Assembly (NCBI RefSeq): GCF_001571265.1
Contig: NZ_BCTL01000004.1
Coordinates: forward strand, 1-64,000
DNA: 64,000 nucleotides
DNA from: Cedecea neteri NBRC 105707 = ATCC 33855
GTDB taxonomy: Bacteria; Pseudomonadota; Gammaproteobacteria; Enterobacterales; Enterobacteriaceae
Reading direction: 5' to 3'
Below the pieces are notes generated by a model that saw only the letters and a program-made list of their open reading frames with translations, was not told the origin of the DNA and made no database searches. How positions within the stretch are numbered: position 1 is the stretch's first letter; every line of letters starts with the position of its first letter. Below, piece after piece: positions 29,745 to 36,596 of the stretch. Made by a program: the position numbers and the translations under genes.

Positions 29745-29942
29745 TATTTGGTGCCCTGATTTGATTGTTTCAGATAAAACGAGAACAGCGTTGGTAAAAG
29801 CGCATTCCTTCCCGTTTAGTCCTGCAATATATGCTGCTTATATGTTTAAAATCAATGCATTATGTATGATGGCTACTAATTCCAGGAGGCCGGACTAAAA
29901 ACCGTCATTATGGGGCCGAATTCCGCCTGTCTCGTTATATGC

Positions 29943-30188
29943 TCAGACCTTACCTGAATATGACTCTCCGGTATTAATGAAACGGACATCCGGATGTTTC
30001 TCGCTCGCCGCCTCATGGTAAATATCCCCGAGCCAGCCGGGGAGTTCCTGCTCAGTTAGCCATTCCGGGATAACCACATCATAAATCCGGGAATATTTCC
30101 CCTCATTAGGATCAACGCGATAAAGCAGCCATTGTTCATTGACTCTCTTTATGCCCAAACGCCTGCCAAAGACATCGAGTTGCAGCAT
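29943..30188 (-). CDS. Small conserved hypothetical protein (DUF7661-like)
   Basis: The 81-residue soluble product begins MLQLDVFGRRLGIKRVNEQW and ends HPDVRFINTGESYSGKV. The pattern (LDVFGRR, then IPEWLTEQELPGWLGDIYHE, then HPDVR) is what I recall for DUF7661. It has no partner in an obvious operon. Function unknown. Confidence 0.55.
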   Translation of the reverse strand: MLQLDVFGRRLGIKRVNEQWLLYRVDPNEGKYSRIYDVVIPEWLTEQELPGWLGDIYHEAASEKHPDVRFINTGESYSGKV

Positions 30189-30438
30189 ACATCCTCCGAT
30201 TTACCCCTGTATTTATTAATGATAAGCGCTGTCAGAGGTGTTGAACAGCGAGTATTTGGTGAGCGTTTTCATTCTTGTAAAATTCAGACATAAAAAATCT
30301 TCGAAATGTTACAGAGTTGTATCAATGAGTTATTTGCCGACGTTGTAAAAGGGAAGGGGATTAGGAAAAGATCCGAGTTTTGTCTGAGTTCTCTTGTGCT
30401 AGTTTAGAAAGACAGGGAATTTAATTTATGGAGTGATT

Positions 30439-30636
30439 ATGGACAAGGACAAGCACGTCTTCGAGGAGCTTCATCCTGAAACGCTGCAGGTGATCGGCAC
30501 GGCTGTGGTGCAACTGCTGGCGCGTAAAGAGACGCTATCGCGTGAATCGATAGCCGATATGATACATAAGCTCTACGCCAATGGCCTGGATGATGTGGCG
30601 GTACAGAGGGCGGTTGATGTCCTGATCCTGGGATAA
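30439..30636 (+). CDS. Small helical protein of unknown function
   Basis: The 65-residue product begins MDKDKHVFEELHPETLQVIG. ATG 30439 is preferred to the in-frame GTG 30433, because GGAG at 30430-30433 sits at ideal distance. The sequence IGTAVVQLLARKETLSRES and its length resemble the small YmgB/FumD-like helical proteins encoded elsewhere in this window (31680, 48510), although no direct homology is certain. Role unknown. Confidence 0.6.
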   Translation: MDKDKHVFEELHPETLQVIGTAVVQLLARKETLSRESIADMIHKLYANGLDDVAVQRAVDVLILG

Positions 30637-30742
30637 GCGAGTGCTCAGGGCCGCCTTTTAGTACGCTATTTTTTTACTGCTTTGGCCAATAACGTTCAGT
30701 TTTAAACTGATTGTCCTCAAGTAACATGAAAATGTTAAAATC

Positions 30743-30761
30743 GCATTTGATTATCATTATC
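30743..30761 (+). promoter_or_regulatory. Fur box
   Basis: GCATTTGATTATCATTATC matches the 19-bp Fur consensus GATAATGATAATCATTATC at 14 positions, including the whole right half. It lies 17 bases before ATG 30778 and overlaps the expected transcription start (TTGTCC and TTAAAA hexamers lie upstream). This predicts iron repression of the exported protein. Confidence 0.7.
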
Positions 30762-30777
30762 ATAAAAGGGATTGTTT

Positions 30778-31053
30778 ATGAATAAGACGCTTATCATCTG
30801 CGCTATGTTGTTAACCGCCCAGGCTTATGCCGCGAATAAACCCGCTTCGGAGCTGGTCTGGAGTGAGGCGGAAGAGGAGCCTGGCTGCCACGGGAACGTG
30901 TGCCTGAGCAACGAAGAGAAGAAACCGCAAAATATGTACGGCAAGCTTGATAAAGGTGACCAAAAACTGCTGTCCGACCCTTACTCTAAGTACGATCGCG
31001 ATAACAGCAATAGCACCGCCCGGGCTGGCGTGACGTTTAAATGGGATGATTAA
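30778..31053 (+). CDS. Small exported protein, probably iron-regulated
   Basis: The product from ATG 30778 is 91 residues with a Sec signal peptide (MNKTLIICAMLLTAQAYA, cleavage after AYA). The mature part is very acidic and has a Cys-x4-Cys pair (PGCHGNVCLSNE) that could form a disulfide or bind metal, and an end TARAGVTFKWDD resembling a short outer-membrane or beta-strand terminus. The Fur box just upstream suggests expression under iron limitation. Family not recognised. Confidence 0.65.
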   Translation: MNKTLIICAMLLTAQAYAANKPASELVWSEAEEEPGCHGNVCLSNEEKKPQNMYGKLDKGDQKLLSDPYSKYDRDNSNSTARAGVTFKWDD

Positions 31054-31058
31054 CATCA

Positions 31059-31078
31059 AGGCGCTGAGAGGCGCCTTC
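31059..31078 (+). terminator. Hairpin GGCGCTGAGAGGCGCC, left copy
   Basis: AAGGCGC-TGAGAG-GCGCCTT follows the stop of the exported-protein gene by 5 bases. Unlike the right copy (31214-31236), it is not followed by a T tract, apparently because the 128-bp element sits directly after it. Confidence 0.6.
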
Positions 31079-31082
31079 AGAC

Positions 31083-31210
31083 TGATGACAAACCTCTGGC
31101 GAGAGAAGAAATACCAGACGACTCGTTAAAAAAAAGGAAAATCAATTCATTGATTTTCGACAGATAACCACAAAGAGGGAAAAACCACGCTTTTTTCCTC
31201 TTTGTCAGCA
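31083..31210. mobile_element. MITE-like 128-bp element, copy A
   Basis: The ends are TGATGACAAA and TTTGTCAGCA, a 10-bp terminal inverted repeat with one mismatch. The reverse complement aligns almost base for base with 62870-62998. Inside are two hairpins, one around GAGGGAAAAA and one with GAAAATCAAT/ATTGATTTTC. No transposase is encoded; a chance ORF runs through it on the minus strand. It is inserted between two copies of a terminator hairpin. Confidence 0.8.
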
Positions 31211-31213
31211 ACC

Positions 31214-31236
31214 TAAAGGCGCTGAGAGGCGCCTTT
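31214..31236 (+). terminator. Hairpin GGCGCTGAGAGGCGCC with T tract, right copy
   Basis: The same AAGGCGC-TGAGAG-GCGCCTT stem as 31059-31078, here followed by TTTTTT. This is probably the original terminator of the exported-protein gene, separated from it by the MITE-like element. Confidence 0.8.
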
Positions 31237-31265
31237 TTTGATCGTGGCAAGTACTGCACGCCTAT

Positions 31266-31562
31266 TTACGGTGGTCCTGGGAAAGCATCAACATATTTAA
31301 TGGTGAAGTCAGGGAACGCATCCACTATCTGAATTTTATAGTCCGGGAAAGCATCAACGATTTGCCACTTTCCAGGCGAATCCGCAAAGGCATAAACTTT
31401 CTGAACACTCAGGTCTTGAAAAGCATCGACCACCTGCACTTTATAGTCCGGGAACGCGTCGACAATTTGTATTTTGCCGTAAATTTGCGAAACGTCGACG
31501 GCAAATACTGTGGCTGAAGAAAATGCGGCCATGGTCACCAAAATCAGTCCTGATAATCTCAT
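31266..31562 (-). CDS. Exported VDAFPD-repeat protein
   Basis: The product is 98 residues from ATG 31562, which has AGGA at good distance; an ATG three codons earlier (31571) is less well placed. After a signal peptide ending ATVFA, nearly the whole mature chain is about six imperfect 11-residue units: IQIVDAFPDYK, VQVVDAFQDLS, VQKVYAFADSPGK, WQIVDAFPDYK, IQIVDAFPDFT and IKYVDAFPG. Regular alternation of hydrophobic and acidic/aromatic residues suggests stacked beta strands (a small solenoid or curled sheet). It is secreted or periplasmic by prediction. Function unknown. Confidence 0.75.
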   Translation of the reverse strand: MRLSGLILVTMAAFSSATVFAVDVSQIYGKIQIVDAFPDYKVQVVDAFQDLSVQKVYAFADSPGKWQIVDAFPDYKIQIVDAFPDFTIKYVDAFPGPP

Positions 31563-31679
31563 CTCTGGCATCCTGGTTTATTATCTATGAGTGAATAGCA
31601 TAGCCGTTTTTCTCCTCTCAGGTTATAAATTCAGGACTTAAATGCTACTGTAAGATCAAACAGATAAGCCGGAGGCGAG

Positions 31680-31895
31680 ATGGATAAAAAAGCAAAAGAT
31701 GACCTGTTGTATCAGGAGATGTGCCGCGTGGTGGGTAAGGTGGTGCTGGAGATGCGGGATCTTGGGCAGGAACCGAAACACATCGTGATTGCCGGCGTGG
31801 TCAGAACTATGCTTGCAAATCATAAAATCAAACGTTCTCCGCTGACCAGCGAAGCGATGGAACACGTGATAAAAGCGCTTGGCTATGAAGTTTAG
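31680..31895 (+). CDS. fumD: FumD (YdhZ)-like small protein
   Basis: The 71-residue product (MDKKAKDDLLYQEMCRVVGK, then RDLGQEPKHIVIAGVVRTML) closely matches the E. coli protein YdhZ, also called FumD, as I remember it. E. coli FumD has been reported to have fumarase activity despite its small size. In E. coli the gene lies next to pykF; here it stands between the VDAFPD-repeat gene and a DUF1304 gene, so its context has changed. Confidence 0.75.
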   Translation: MDKKAKDDLLYQEMCRVVGKVVLEMRDLGQEPKHIVIAGVVRTMLANHKIKRSPLTSEAMEHVIKALGYEV

Positions 31896-31935
31896 CCGGC
31901 GCCTGTCGACAAAATAACCTCTTCAGGAATTGCCT

Positions 31936-32289
31936 ATGATTGCCAATATTCTTATCGGCCTGGTGGCTGTGATTCACCTTTATATTCTGGTGCTGGAAAT
32001 GGTGCTTTGGGATAAACCGGCGGGGCGAAAGGCTTTTGGGTTGTCCCCTGAGTTTGCGCGTCAGTCGAAAACCCTGGCGGCGAATCAGGGCCTGTACAAC
32101 GGTTTTTTAGCGGCGGGATTAATTTATGGACTGCTGGCGGCGGGCAGCGGCTATGAATTTAAACTGTTCTTCCTTATTTGTGTACTGGCTGCCGGCTTAT
32201 TTGGTGGTTTAACGGCCAGTAAAAAAATACTTTATGTCCAGGCTGCACCTGCGGCATTGGCATTGATTGCATTATTCGCGGGAATATAA
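31936..32289 (+). CDS. DUF1304 integral membrane protein
   Basis: The 117-residue product from ATG 31936 (MIANILIGLVAVIHLYIL; the TTG at 31930 is not needed, and AGGAAT lies upstream). It has four hydrophobic segments (about 1-19, 50-69, 75-93 and 97-115) and the family motif LYILVLEMVLWDKPAGRKAF and LAANQGLYNGFLAAGL. Inner-membrane protein of unknown function. Confidence 0.85.
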   Translation: MIANILIGLVAVIHLYILVLEMVLWDKPAGRKAFGLSPEFARQSKTLAANQGLYNGFLAAGLIYGLLAAGSGYEFKLFFLICVLAAGLFGGLTASKKILYVQAAPAALALIALFAGI

Positions 32290-32628
32290 TCGAAAAAACC
32301 CGGCAAACGCCGGGTCACCATAAGGCTATCATCATTAATATAATTGGTGATCGACCGGATCGTTTTTTGAGTGGTTCCGGCCCCTCCAGGGGAGGAGAAA
32401 TATAGGCATATTTCGATAGCGGAATGAGGGTTCATCAAGCTACCGAAGGCAAGAAATTATCCTGAGTCGTTATGGTTAGCAAGCGCCGCATGATATTTTT
32501 TTTCAATGTTGAGTTATAAAACTAAATTTTCCAGAATAATCGGTCTGAACAAACTTCTAAGATTCGTCTACGCTTTAAAGGTAAGGCGTTTTTTTAGCAT
32601 GGACTAATCGAATTTATCAGGAGTTTAT
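32290..32628. other. Intergenic region, possible minus-strand small RNA
   Basis: No protein gene is seen in these 339 bases. A hairpin GGCCCCTCCAGGGGAGG lies near 32380-32396. A canonical terminator for minus-strand transcription is at 32291-32315, although no minus-strand gene lies upstream of it. That combination would fit a small RNA transcribed leftwards; no convincing promoter was identified. Confidence 0.4.
32291..32315 (-). terminator. Intrinsic terminator oriented leftwards
   Basis: On the minus strand ACCCGGC-GTTT-GCCGGGT is followed by five further T residues, a textbook form. On the plus strand there is no T tract, so as a DUF1304 terminator it would be weaker. Confidence 0.75.
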
Positions 32629-32787
32629 ATGGGCTTTTGGCGAGTTGTTTTCACAATTATCCTGCCACCGTTGGGTGTGCTTATCGGCAAAGGTTTTGGC
32701 TGGGCCTTCGTCCTCAATATCATCCTCACCCTGCTGGGCTACTTCCCAGGCCTGATCCATGCGTTCTGGGTTCAGACCCGGGATTGA
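32629..32787 (+). CDS. yqaE: YqaE/Pmp3-family small membrane protein
   Basis: The 52-residue product (MGFWRVVFTIILPPLGVLIG to the end HAFWVQTRD) is nearly identical to E. coli YqaE, UPF0057/Pmp3 family. Two hydrophobic segments with the proline-rich turn ILPPLGV make it an inner-membrane proteolipid-like protein; homologues affect membrane potential under salt stress. A CAGGAG ribosome site precedes the ATG, and a terminator follows at 32853-32878. Confidence 0.93.
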   Translation: MGFWRVVFTIILPPLGVLIGKGFGWAFVLNIILTLLGYFPGLIHAFWVQTRD

Positions 32788-32852
32788 ACTGACTGGCCTC
32801 GGTCGAGCACCTTCGCCTGAGAACAAATGACTGCTTTTGTCACCCACACCTG

Positions 32853-32878
32853 GCCCACTGTTGTGGGCTTTTTATTTT
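32853..32878 (+). terminator. Intrinsic terminator of yqaE
   Basis: GCCCAC-TGTT-GTGGGC with a following TTTTTATTTT tract, 65 bases after the yqaE stop. Confidence 0.9.
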
Positions 32879-33147
32879 CCGTAAATTAAAAAGAGTTCCT
32901 GATTACCCAGAAATAACGGTTTTGTTTATCGTTTATTAAGGTTTTCTTAATATTCCCGACATCAATAAATAGTGAAAATAATTACGCCTGAAATTAATTT
33001 ATTATTTTTATTTTTCTTTTAAAACAAGGATGTACAAACCGTTACACGAAAGTACTGGGCATTATGTAAGGGTAATCCGCTTTATTGAGGAAACGTTTAT
33101 TTTTGCCATCTTACTATGCTCGTGTTTTCACTCCTGAGGTTATAATA

Positions 33148-34257
33148 ATGAGTCAACTTTTGATTACCGGTGCGACAGGTTTCCTGGGCGGCGCGGTTTT
33201 AGCCCGATCCCTCTCTGAATCTTCTTTCAATACCGTCTTGTTATTGGTACGAGCGAACTCTCCTCAGGAGGGCGTGGCCAGAATCAGAAATAACCTTGCT
33301 AATTTTGGTTGTACTGAAGCACAGCTGGCGCAAATTAACCCAGAAAATATATTGCTGGGTGATTTAGCCGAGCCTGAACATTTTCTTGATGATGAAAGAC
33401 TGTCCAGCGTCACGCACGTAATTAACTGCGCTGCGGTGGCATCGTTTGGCGAGAATGCGCTGATCTGGAAAGTTAACGTGGAAGGTACTCTGCAGTTTGC
33501 TCGCCGCATGTCCCAGGTGAAAGGCCTGCAGCGTTTCCTGCATGTCGGCACCGCGATGTCCTGCGTACCGGATGCGGGTACGCTAGTGACGGAAAGCATG
33601 TCGAGCAAGCCGGAAGAAGAGCACCTGGTGCAGTACACCTGGTCTAAGTCCACCATCGAACGCATGATGTCTGAGCAGTTCCCGCAGCTGCCGCTGGTTA
33701 TCGCTCGTCCGTCCATCGTGGTTGGGCACAGCGAGCAGGGCTGCCGCCCGTCCAGCAGTATCTTCTGGGTCTTCCGCATGGTGCTGATGCTCGGGAAATT
33801 CATGTGCTCACTGGATGACAAAATTGACGTTATTCCGGTGGATTATTGCGCCGAAGCGCTGCTGCTGCTGGCGAAGAGCGACTCGCTGAAAGAGAAGATC
33901 TACCACATCTCCGCCGGGGATGTGAGCAGCATCCGTTTTGCTGACATCGATGAAGCGATGTCCAACGCGCTGAACCAGACGCCAATCTTCTCCAATTACG
34001 AGCAGGTGGATTACAGCGAGCTGGTGAAAAGCCGCAGAAGCTTCAAATCCATTTACGGGCCGTGCAATGAGCGCTTAATGCTGCGTGCGATGCGCCTGTA
34101 CGGAGAGTTCTCCATGCTGAACGTGCGTTTCTCCAACGAGAAGCTGCTGGATTTAGGTATGTCTCCGCCGCCGCGCTTTGTGGATTACATCAGCCGCTGT
34201 GTGGAAACCACCCGGGATTATACGATTCCGGAGCTGATGAAGGTCGACTTCAAATAA
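33148..34257 (+). CDS. Extended SDR, thioester-reductase-like NAD(P)-binding protein
   Basis: The 369-residue product from ATG 33148 (MSQLLITGATGFLG); the frame opens 21 codons earlier, but TGAGG upstream and the family N-terminus favour this start. It has the Rossmann motif GATGFLG (8-14) and catalytic Tyr163-x3-Lys167 (QYTWSKSTI). It resembles the NAD_binding_4 reductases that release acyl thioesters as aldehydes or reduce fatty acyl groups, but here it stands alone without a carrier or adenylation domain. The substrate is unknown. The about 270-base upstream region is very AT-rich. Confidence 0.85.
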   Translation: MSQLLITGATGFLGGAVLARSLSESSFNTVLLLVRANSPQEGVARIRNNLANFGCTEAQLAQINPENILLGDLAEPEHFLDDERLSSVTHVINCAAVASFGENALIWKVNVEGTLQFARRMSQVKGLQRFLHVGTAMSCVPDAGTLVTESMSSKPEEEHLVQYTWSKSTIERMMSEQFPQLPLVIARPSIVVGHSEQGCRPSSSIFWVFRMVLMLGKFMCSLDDKIDVIPVDYCAEALLLLAKSDSLKEKIYHISAGDVSSIRFADIDEAMSNALNQTPIFSNYEQVDYSELVKSRRSFKSIYGPCNERLMLRAMRLYGEFSMLNVRFSNEKLLDLGMSPPPRFVDYISRCVETTRDYTIPELMKVDFK

Positions 34258-34261
34258 CAAA

Positions 34262-34286
34262 AAAGGGAGCGCAGGCTCCCTTTTCA
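34262..34286 (+). terminator. Terminator of the SDR gene
   Basis: AAAAGGGAGC-GCAG-GCTCCCTTTT, directly after the SDR stop, with flanking A and T tracts that let it work on both strands. Confidence 0.85.
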
Positions 34287-34301
34287 ATTTGTTGATGATA
34301 T

Positions 34302-34326
34302 TAAAGGGAGCTTTTGCTCCCTTTTA
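34302..34326 (-). terminator. Terminator of the Vmh-type hydrolase gene
   Basis: A second stem of the same sequence (AAAGGGAGC-TTTT-GCTCCCTTTT), facing the convergent gene. The two hairpins are near-duplicates 40 bases apart, one for each convergent gene. Confidence 0.8.
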
Positions 34327-34338
34327 ACGTTTAGAGAA

Positions 34339-35187
34339 TCACCATTTCATTTCGCCGGTATTCACTTTGGCGCTCATCTCCAGCGAGCTTTCATCGGCCA
34401 GGCCCGGATATTTTTGCTTCATCTCAGCAATCACCGGGGCGCTTTTGCCTTTCTTCAGCGCCAGCTCAAAGTCGGCTAAATAGTCGCCGGTAAAGACCAC
34501 CGGCGCCGCGCCTGGTTTGACCTTGCCAATATAGTGGCCTGGGATCACGCGCTTCGGTTTCAGGGCCGCCATTTCATCCAGCACATCTCGCCATTCCTGA
34601 CGGGCAGCTTTTGTCTGGGAATCGGCGGTCCAGACGTGAATACCGGAACTGACTCCCACGCCGCCGAGAATGGTTTTATTGGCCGGGATCCACAGATACG
34701 CCGCGTGAGAGGCAGGCTGGCGCAGCTCAATTTTTTCACCGTCGACGGTGAAGGTTGTCTCATGCGTCACCTGCGGCACGAAGACTTCTTTTGGCGCGCC
34801 GTCTTTCAGTATTGGGCCCCAGTATTTGAGCTTCTCAGCTTTGGTGCTGTTGATATGGTCTACGACCAGCGGCGTGGCCTCAATTTTTACCTGTGGATAT
34901 GCTTTAACAATCGGCTCAAGGCCAAAGTAATAATCCGGGTCACCGGCGGTGATGAGAATACGGGTCAGCTTTTTGCCGCTGTGCTGGATCATCTTCACCA
35001 GCGCTTCGCCGTCTTTAACGCTGAACTGGGCATCGACCAGCGTGGCTTCCGTTGGGCCGCTAATCAACGTAGAGGTGACAGGGAAGACGCCTTTGTCCTG
35101 CGGGTTGTAGACGTCGAGCGTCAGCGGAGCAGCAAAGCTTGCGCTGGTGAACAAAAGGGTGGCCGCGGCCAGGGTATGTGTCTTCAT
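34339..35187 (-). CDS. Vmh-type periplasmic MBL-fold protein with degenerate metal motif
   Basis: The 282-residue product from ATG 35187 (AGGA at good spacing) has a signal peptide MKTHTLAAATLLFTSASFA. The chain has metallo-beta-lactamase-fold features (TLISGPTEATLVDAQFS, PGHYIG), but the hallmark THxHxDHxxG is replaced by TAGDPDYYFG (80-89). His-to-Ala81, His-to-Asp83 and His-to-Tyr86 changes remove three ligands. I recall this as characteristic of the Vmh family, which may bind metal differently or be non-catalytic. It is divergent from a LysR regulator that probably controls it. Confidence 0.8.
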   Translation of the reverse strand: MKTHTLAAATLLFTSASFAAPLTLDVYNPQDKGVFPVTSTLISGPTEATLVDAQFSVKDGEALVKMIQHSGKKLTRILITAGDPDYYFGLEPIVKAYPQVKIEATPLVVDHINSTKAEKLKYWGPILKDGAPKEVFVPQVTHETTFTVDGEKIELRQPASHAAYLWIPANKTILGGVGVSSGIHVWTADSQTKAARQEWRDVLDEMAALKPKRVIPGHYIGKVKPGAAPVVFTGDYLADFELALKKGKSAPVIAEMKQKYPGLADESSLEMSAKVNTGEMKW

Positions 35188-35318
35188 CTTTTCTATCCTG
35201 ATCAACTGAAGGAATAAGCCCGTTTGGGAATGAGAAACAGTTTAAATTGCATTTTGTGAATCGTAATGGCCTTATTAAGGTAAGATGAGTTTCATAAATC
35301 GAACAGATGGGCGAAAGA

Positions 35319-36197
35319 ATGGACAGGATCATTGCAGCAAAAGTCTATACCCGCATTTGCGAGCTGGGCAGCCTGAGCGCGGCGGCGCGGGCGTTAAATA
35401 TGTCCCGCCCAATGGTTAGCCGCTATCTCGAGCAAATGGAACACTGGGCGGGAGAACGGCTGCTGCATCGCTCGTCCCGGAAGCTGACGCTAACGCCGAC
35501 CGGTGAGCGGGTGCTGCAGCAAACCCGGGCACTCAACGAGGTAGCAGAAAGCATTACCGCTCAAAAGCAGCAGGATTTGCCCTCAGGCACCCTGCGCGTA
35601 GCCTGTTCACAGTTTGGCGCCCGCTATTACATTGTGCCTTTTTTATCCGACTTTCTGCGTGATTACCCGGATCTTCGGGTTGAGCTGCACGTCAGCAGCC
35701 AGGCGGTGAACATGATTGAAGAGCGTATCGATCTGGCCATTCGCATCACTAACGATCTCGACCCCAATATTATTGCCCGCCGCTTAGGAGAATGTGACTC
35801 CCGGCTTTATGCCTCGCCGTCTTACATAGAGAAAAGAGGGATGCCGCGCACGCCGGGCGATCTGGAGCACCACAATTGCCTGCAATATAGCTATTTTTTG
35901 CGCAACATTTGGCAAATGGTGGATGAAAACGGCGAGCCGCTGAACGTGGAGGTGAGCGGTAATTTTAGTGCCAATGACTCCGTCGTACTGATGGACGCGG
36001 TAGCCGACGGCGTGGGGATTGCGATGCTGCCGGTTCAGGATGCAAAGCCCCGGTTCGAGAGCGGGGAACTGGTCAAAGTGCTTGAGGCTTACCCGCCGCG
36101 ATCGATGGGGATCTACGGTATTTATCGGAGCCGAAGCTATCTGCCCGCTGCGCTGCGGCTGTTTCTGGCGGCGCTGTCGGACAGGCTCGCAAAATAA
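35319..36197 (+). CDS. LysR-family transcriptional regulator
   Basis: DNA-binding regulator, 292 residues from ATG 35319 (an ATG four codons upstream at 35307 is also possible). The N-terminal helix-turn-helix is LGSLSAAARALNMSRPMVSRYLEQ, and a C-terminal effector domain (about 90-290) follows. It is divergent from the Vmh-type gene with a 131-base shared region, the classic LysR target arrangement. The ligand is unknown. Confidence 0.9.
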   Translation: MDRIIAAKVYTRICELGSLSAAARALNMSRPMVSRYLEQMEHWAGERLLHRSSRKLTLTPTGERVLQQTRALNEVAESITAQKQQDLPSGTLRVACSQFGARYYIVPFLSDFLRDYPDLRVELHVSSQAVNMIEERIDLAIRITNDLDPNIIARRLGECDSRLYASPSYIEKRGMPRTPGDLEHHNCLQYSYFLRNIWQMVDENGEPLNVEVSGNFSANDSVVLMDAVADGVGIAMLPVQDAKPRFESGELVKVLEAYPPRSMGIYGIYRSRSYLPAALRLFLAALSDRLAK

Positions 36198-36290
36198 TTT
36201 AAGAAAAACCTTAGTTACTGATGGTCATGCCGTTTACTTTTTGCTCCAGGAATGTTCTGATCTCGCGGCGAAAAAGTGAGGGGAGCAGCA

Positions 36291-36596
36291 ATGTTTCAAT
36301 TAAAACCGGGCAGCCTGGCGATGATCATCGGCGCTCGTACCGCCGCCGGGCGGGTGAATATTGGTAAAGCGGTAGAGTTGTTCGGGCTGTGCCAGCCGGG
36401 GGAGCGCTTTGTTAACCCGGTGACCGGCGTGGTAACACAGTTGCCGCCGGAGGCAAACTATCCGCTGTGGCTGGTGACCGGCGAAGTTATCGCTTTTGAT
36501 GGGCGGCAGGGCTACGCTTTTGTGCGCGCCGAGCATTTAATGCCGCTGGATAAAGATTTTTCCCTGCAGGAAGACGAGCTTCACCTCAGCTACTGA
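36291..36596 (+). CDS. Conserved hypothetical protein
   Basis: The 101-residue product from ATG 36291, with GAGGGGA upstream; an in-frame GTG at 36276 is rejected. It begins MFQLKPGSLAMIIGARTAAG, and segments such as PLWLVTGEVIAFDGRQGYAF suggest a small beta-barrel (SH3-like) fold. It converges with yeaO, overlapping its 3' end by 7 bases. Not recognised. Confidence 0.65.
   Translation: MFQLKPGSLAMIIGARTAAGRVNIGKAVELFGLCQPGERFVNPVTGVVTQLPPEANYPLWLVTGEVIAFDGRQGYAFVRAEHLMPLDKDFSLQEDELHLSY

Noticed and set aside
31077-31259. 60-codon minus-strand ORF through the MITE-like element (copy A)
   Set aside because: Its distinctive part is a translation of the repeat itself and the same stretch appears in the unrelated frame at 62797-63063, so both are by-products of the repeat.
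32915-32950. PhoP-box-like GTTTA repeats upstream of the SDR gene
   Set aside because: TGTTTA and CGTTTA occur, but the spacing is not the 5 bases needed and the best-spaced second half-site is poor.
33085-33147. Longer start for the SDR gene (21 extra codons)
   Set aside because: The extra residues are not family-like and have no ribosome site; TGAGG precedes the ATG at 33148, which opens directly into the Rossmann motif.
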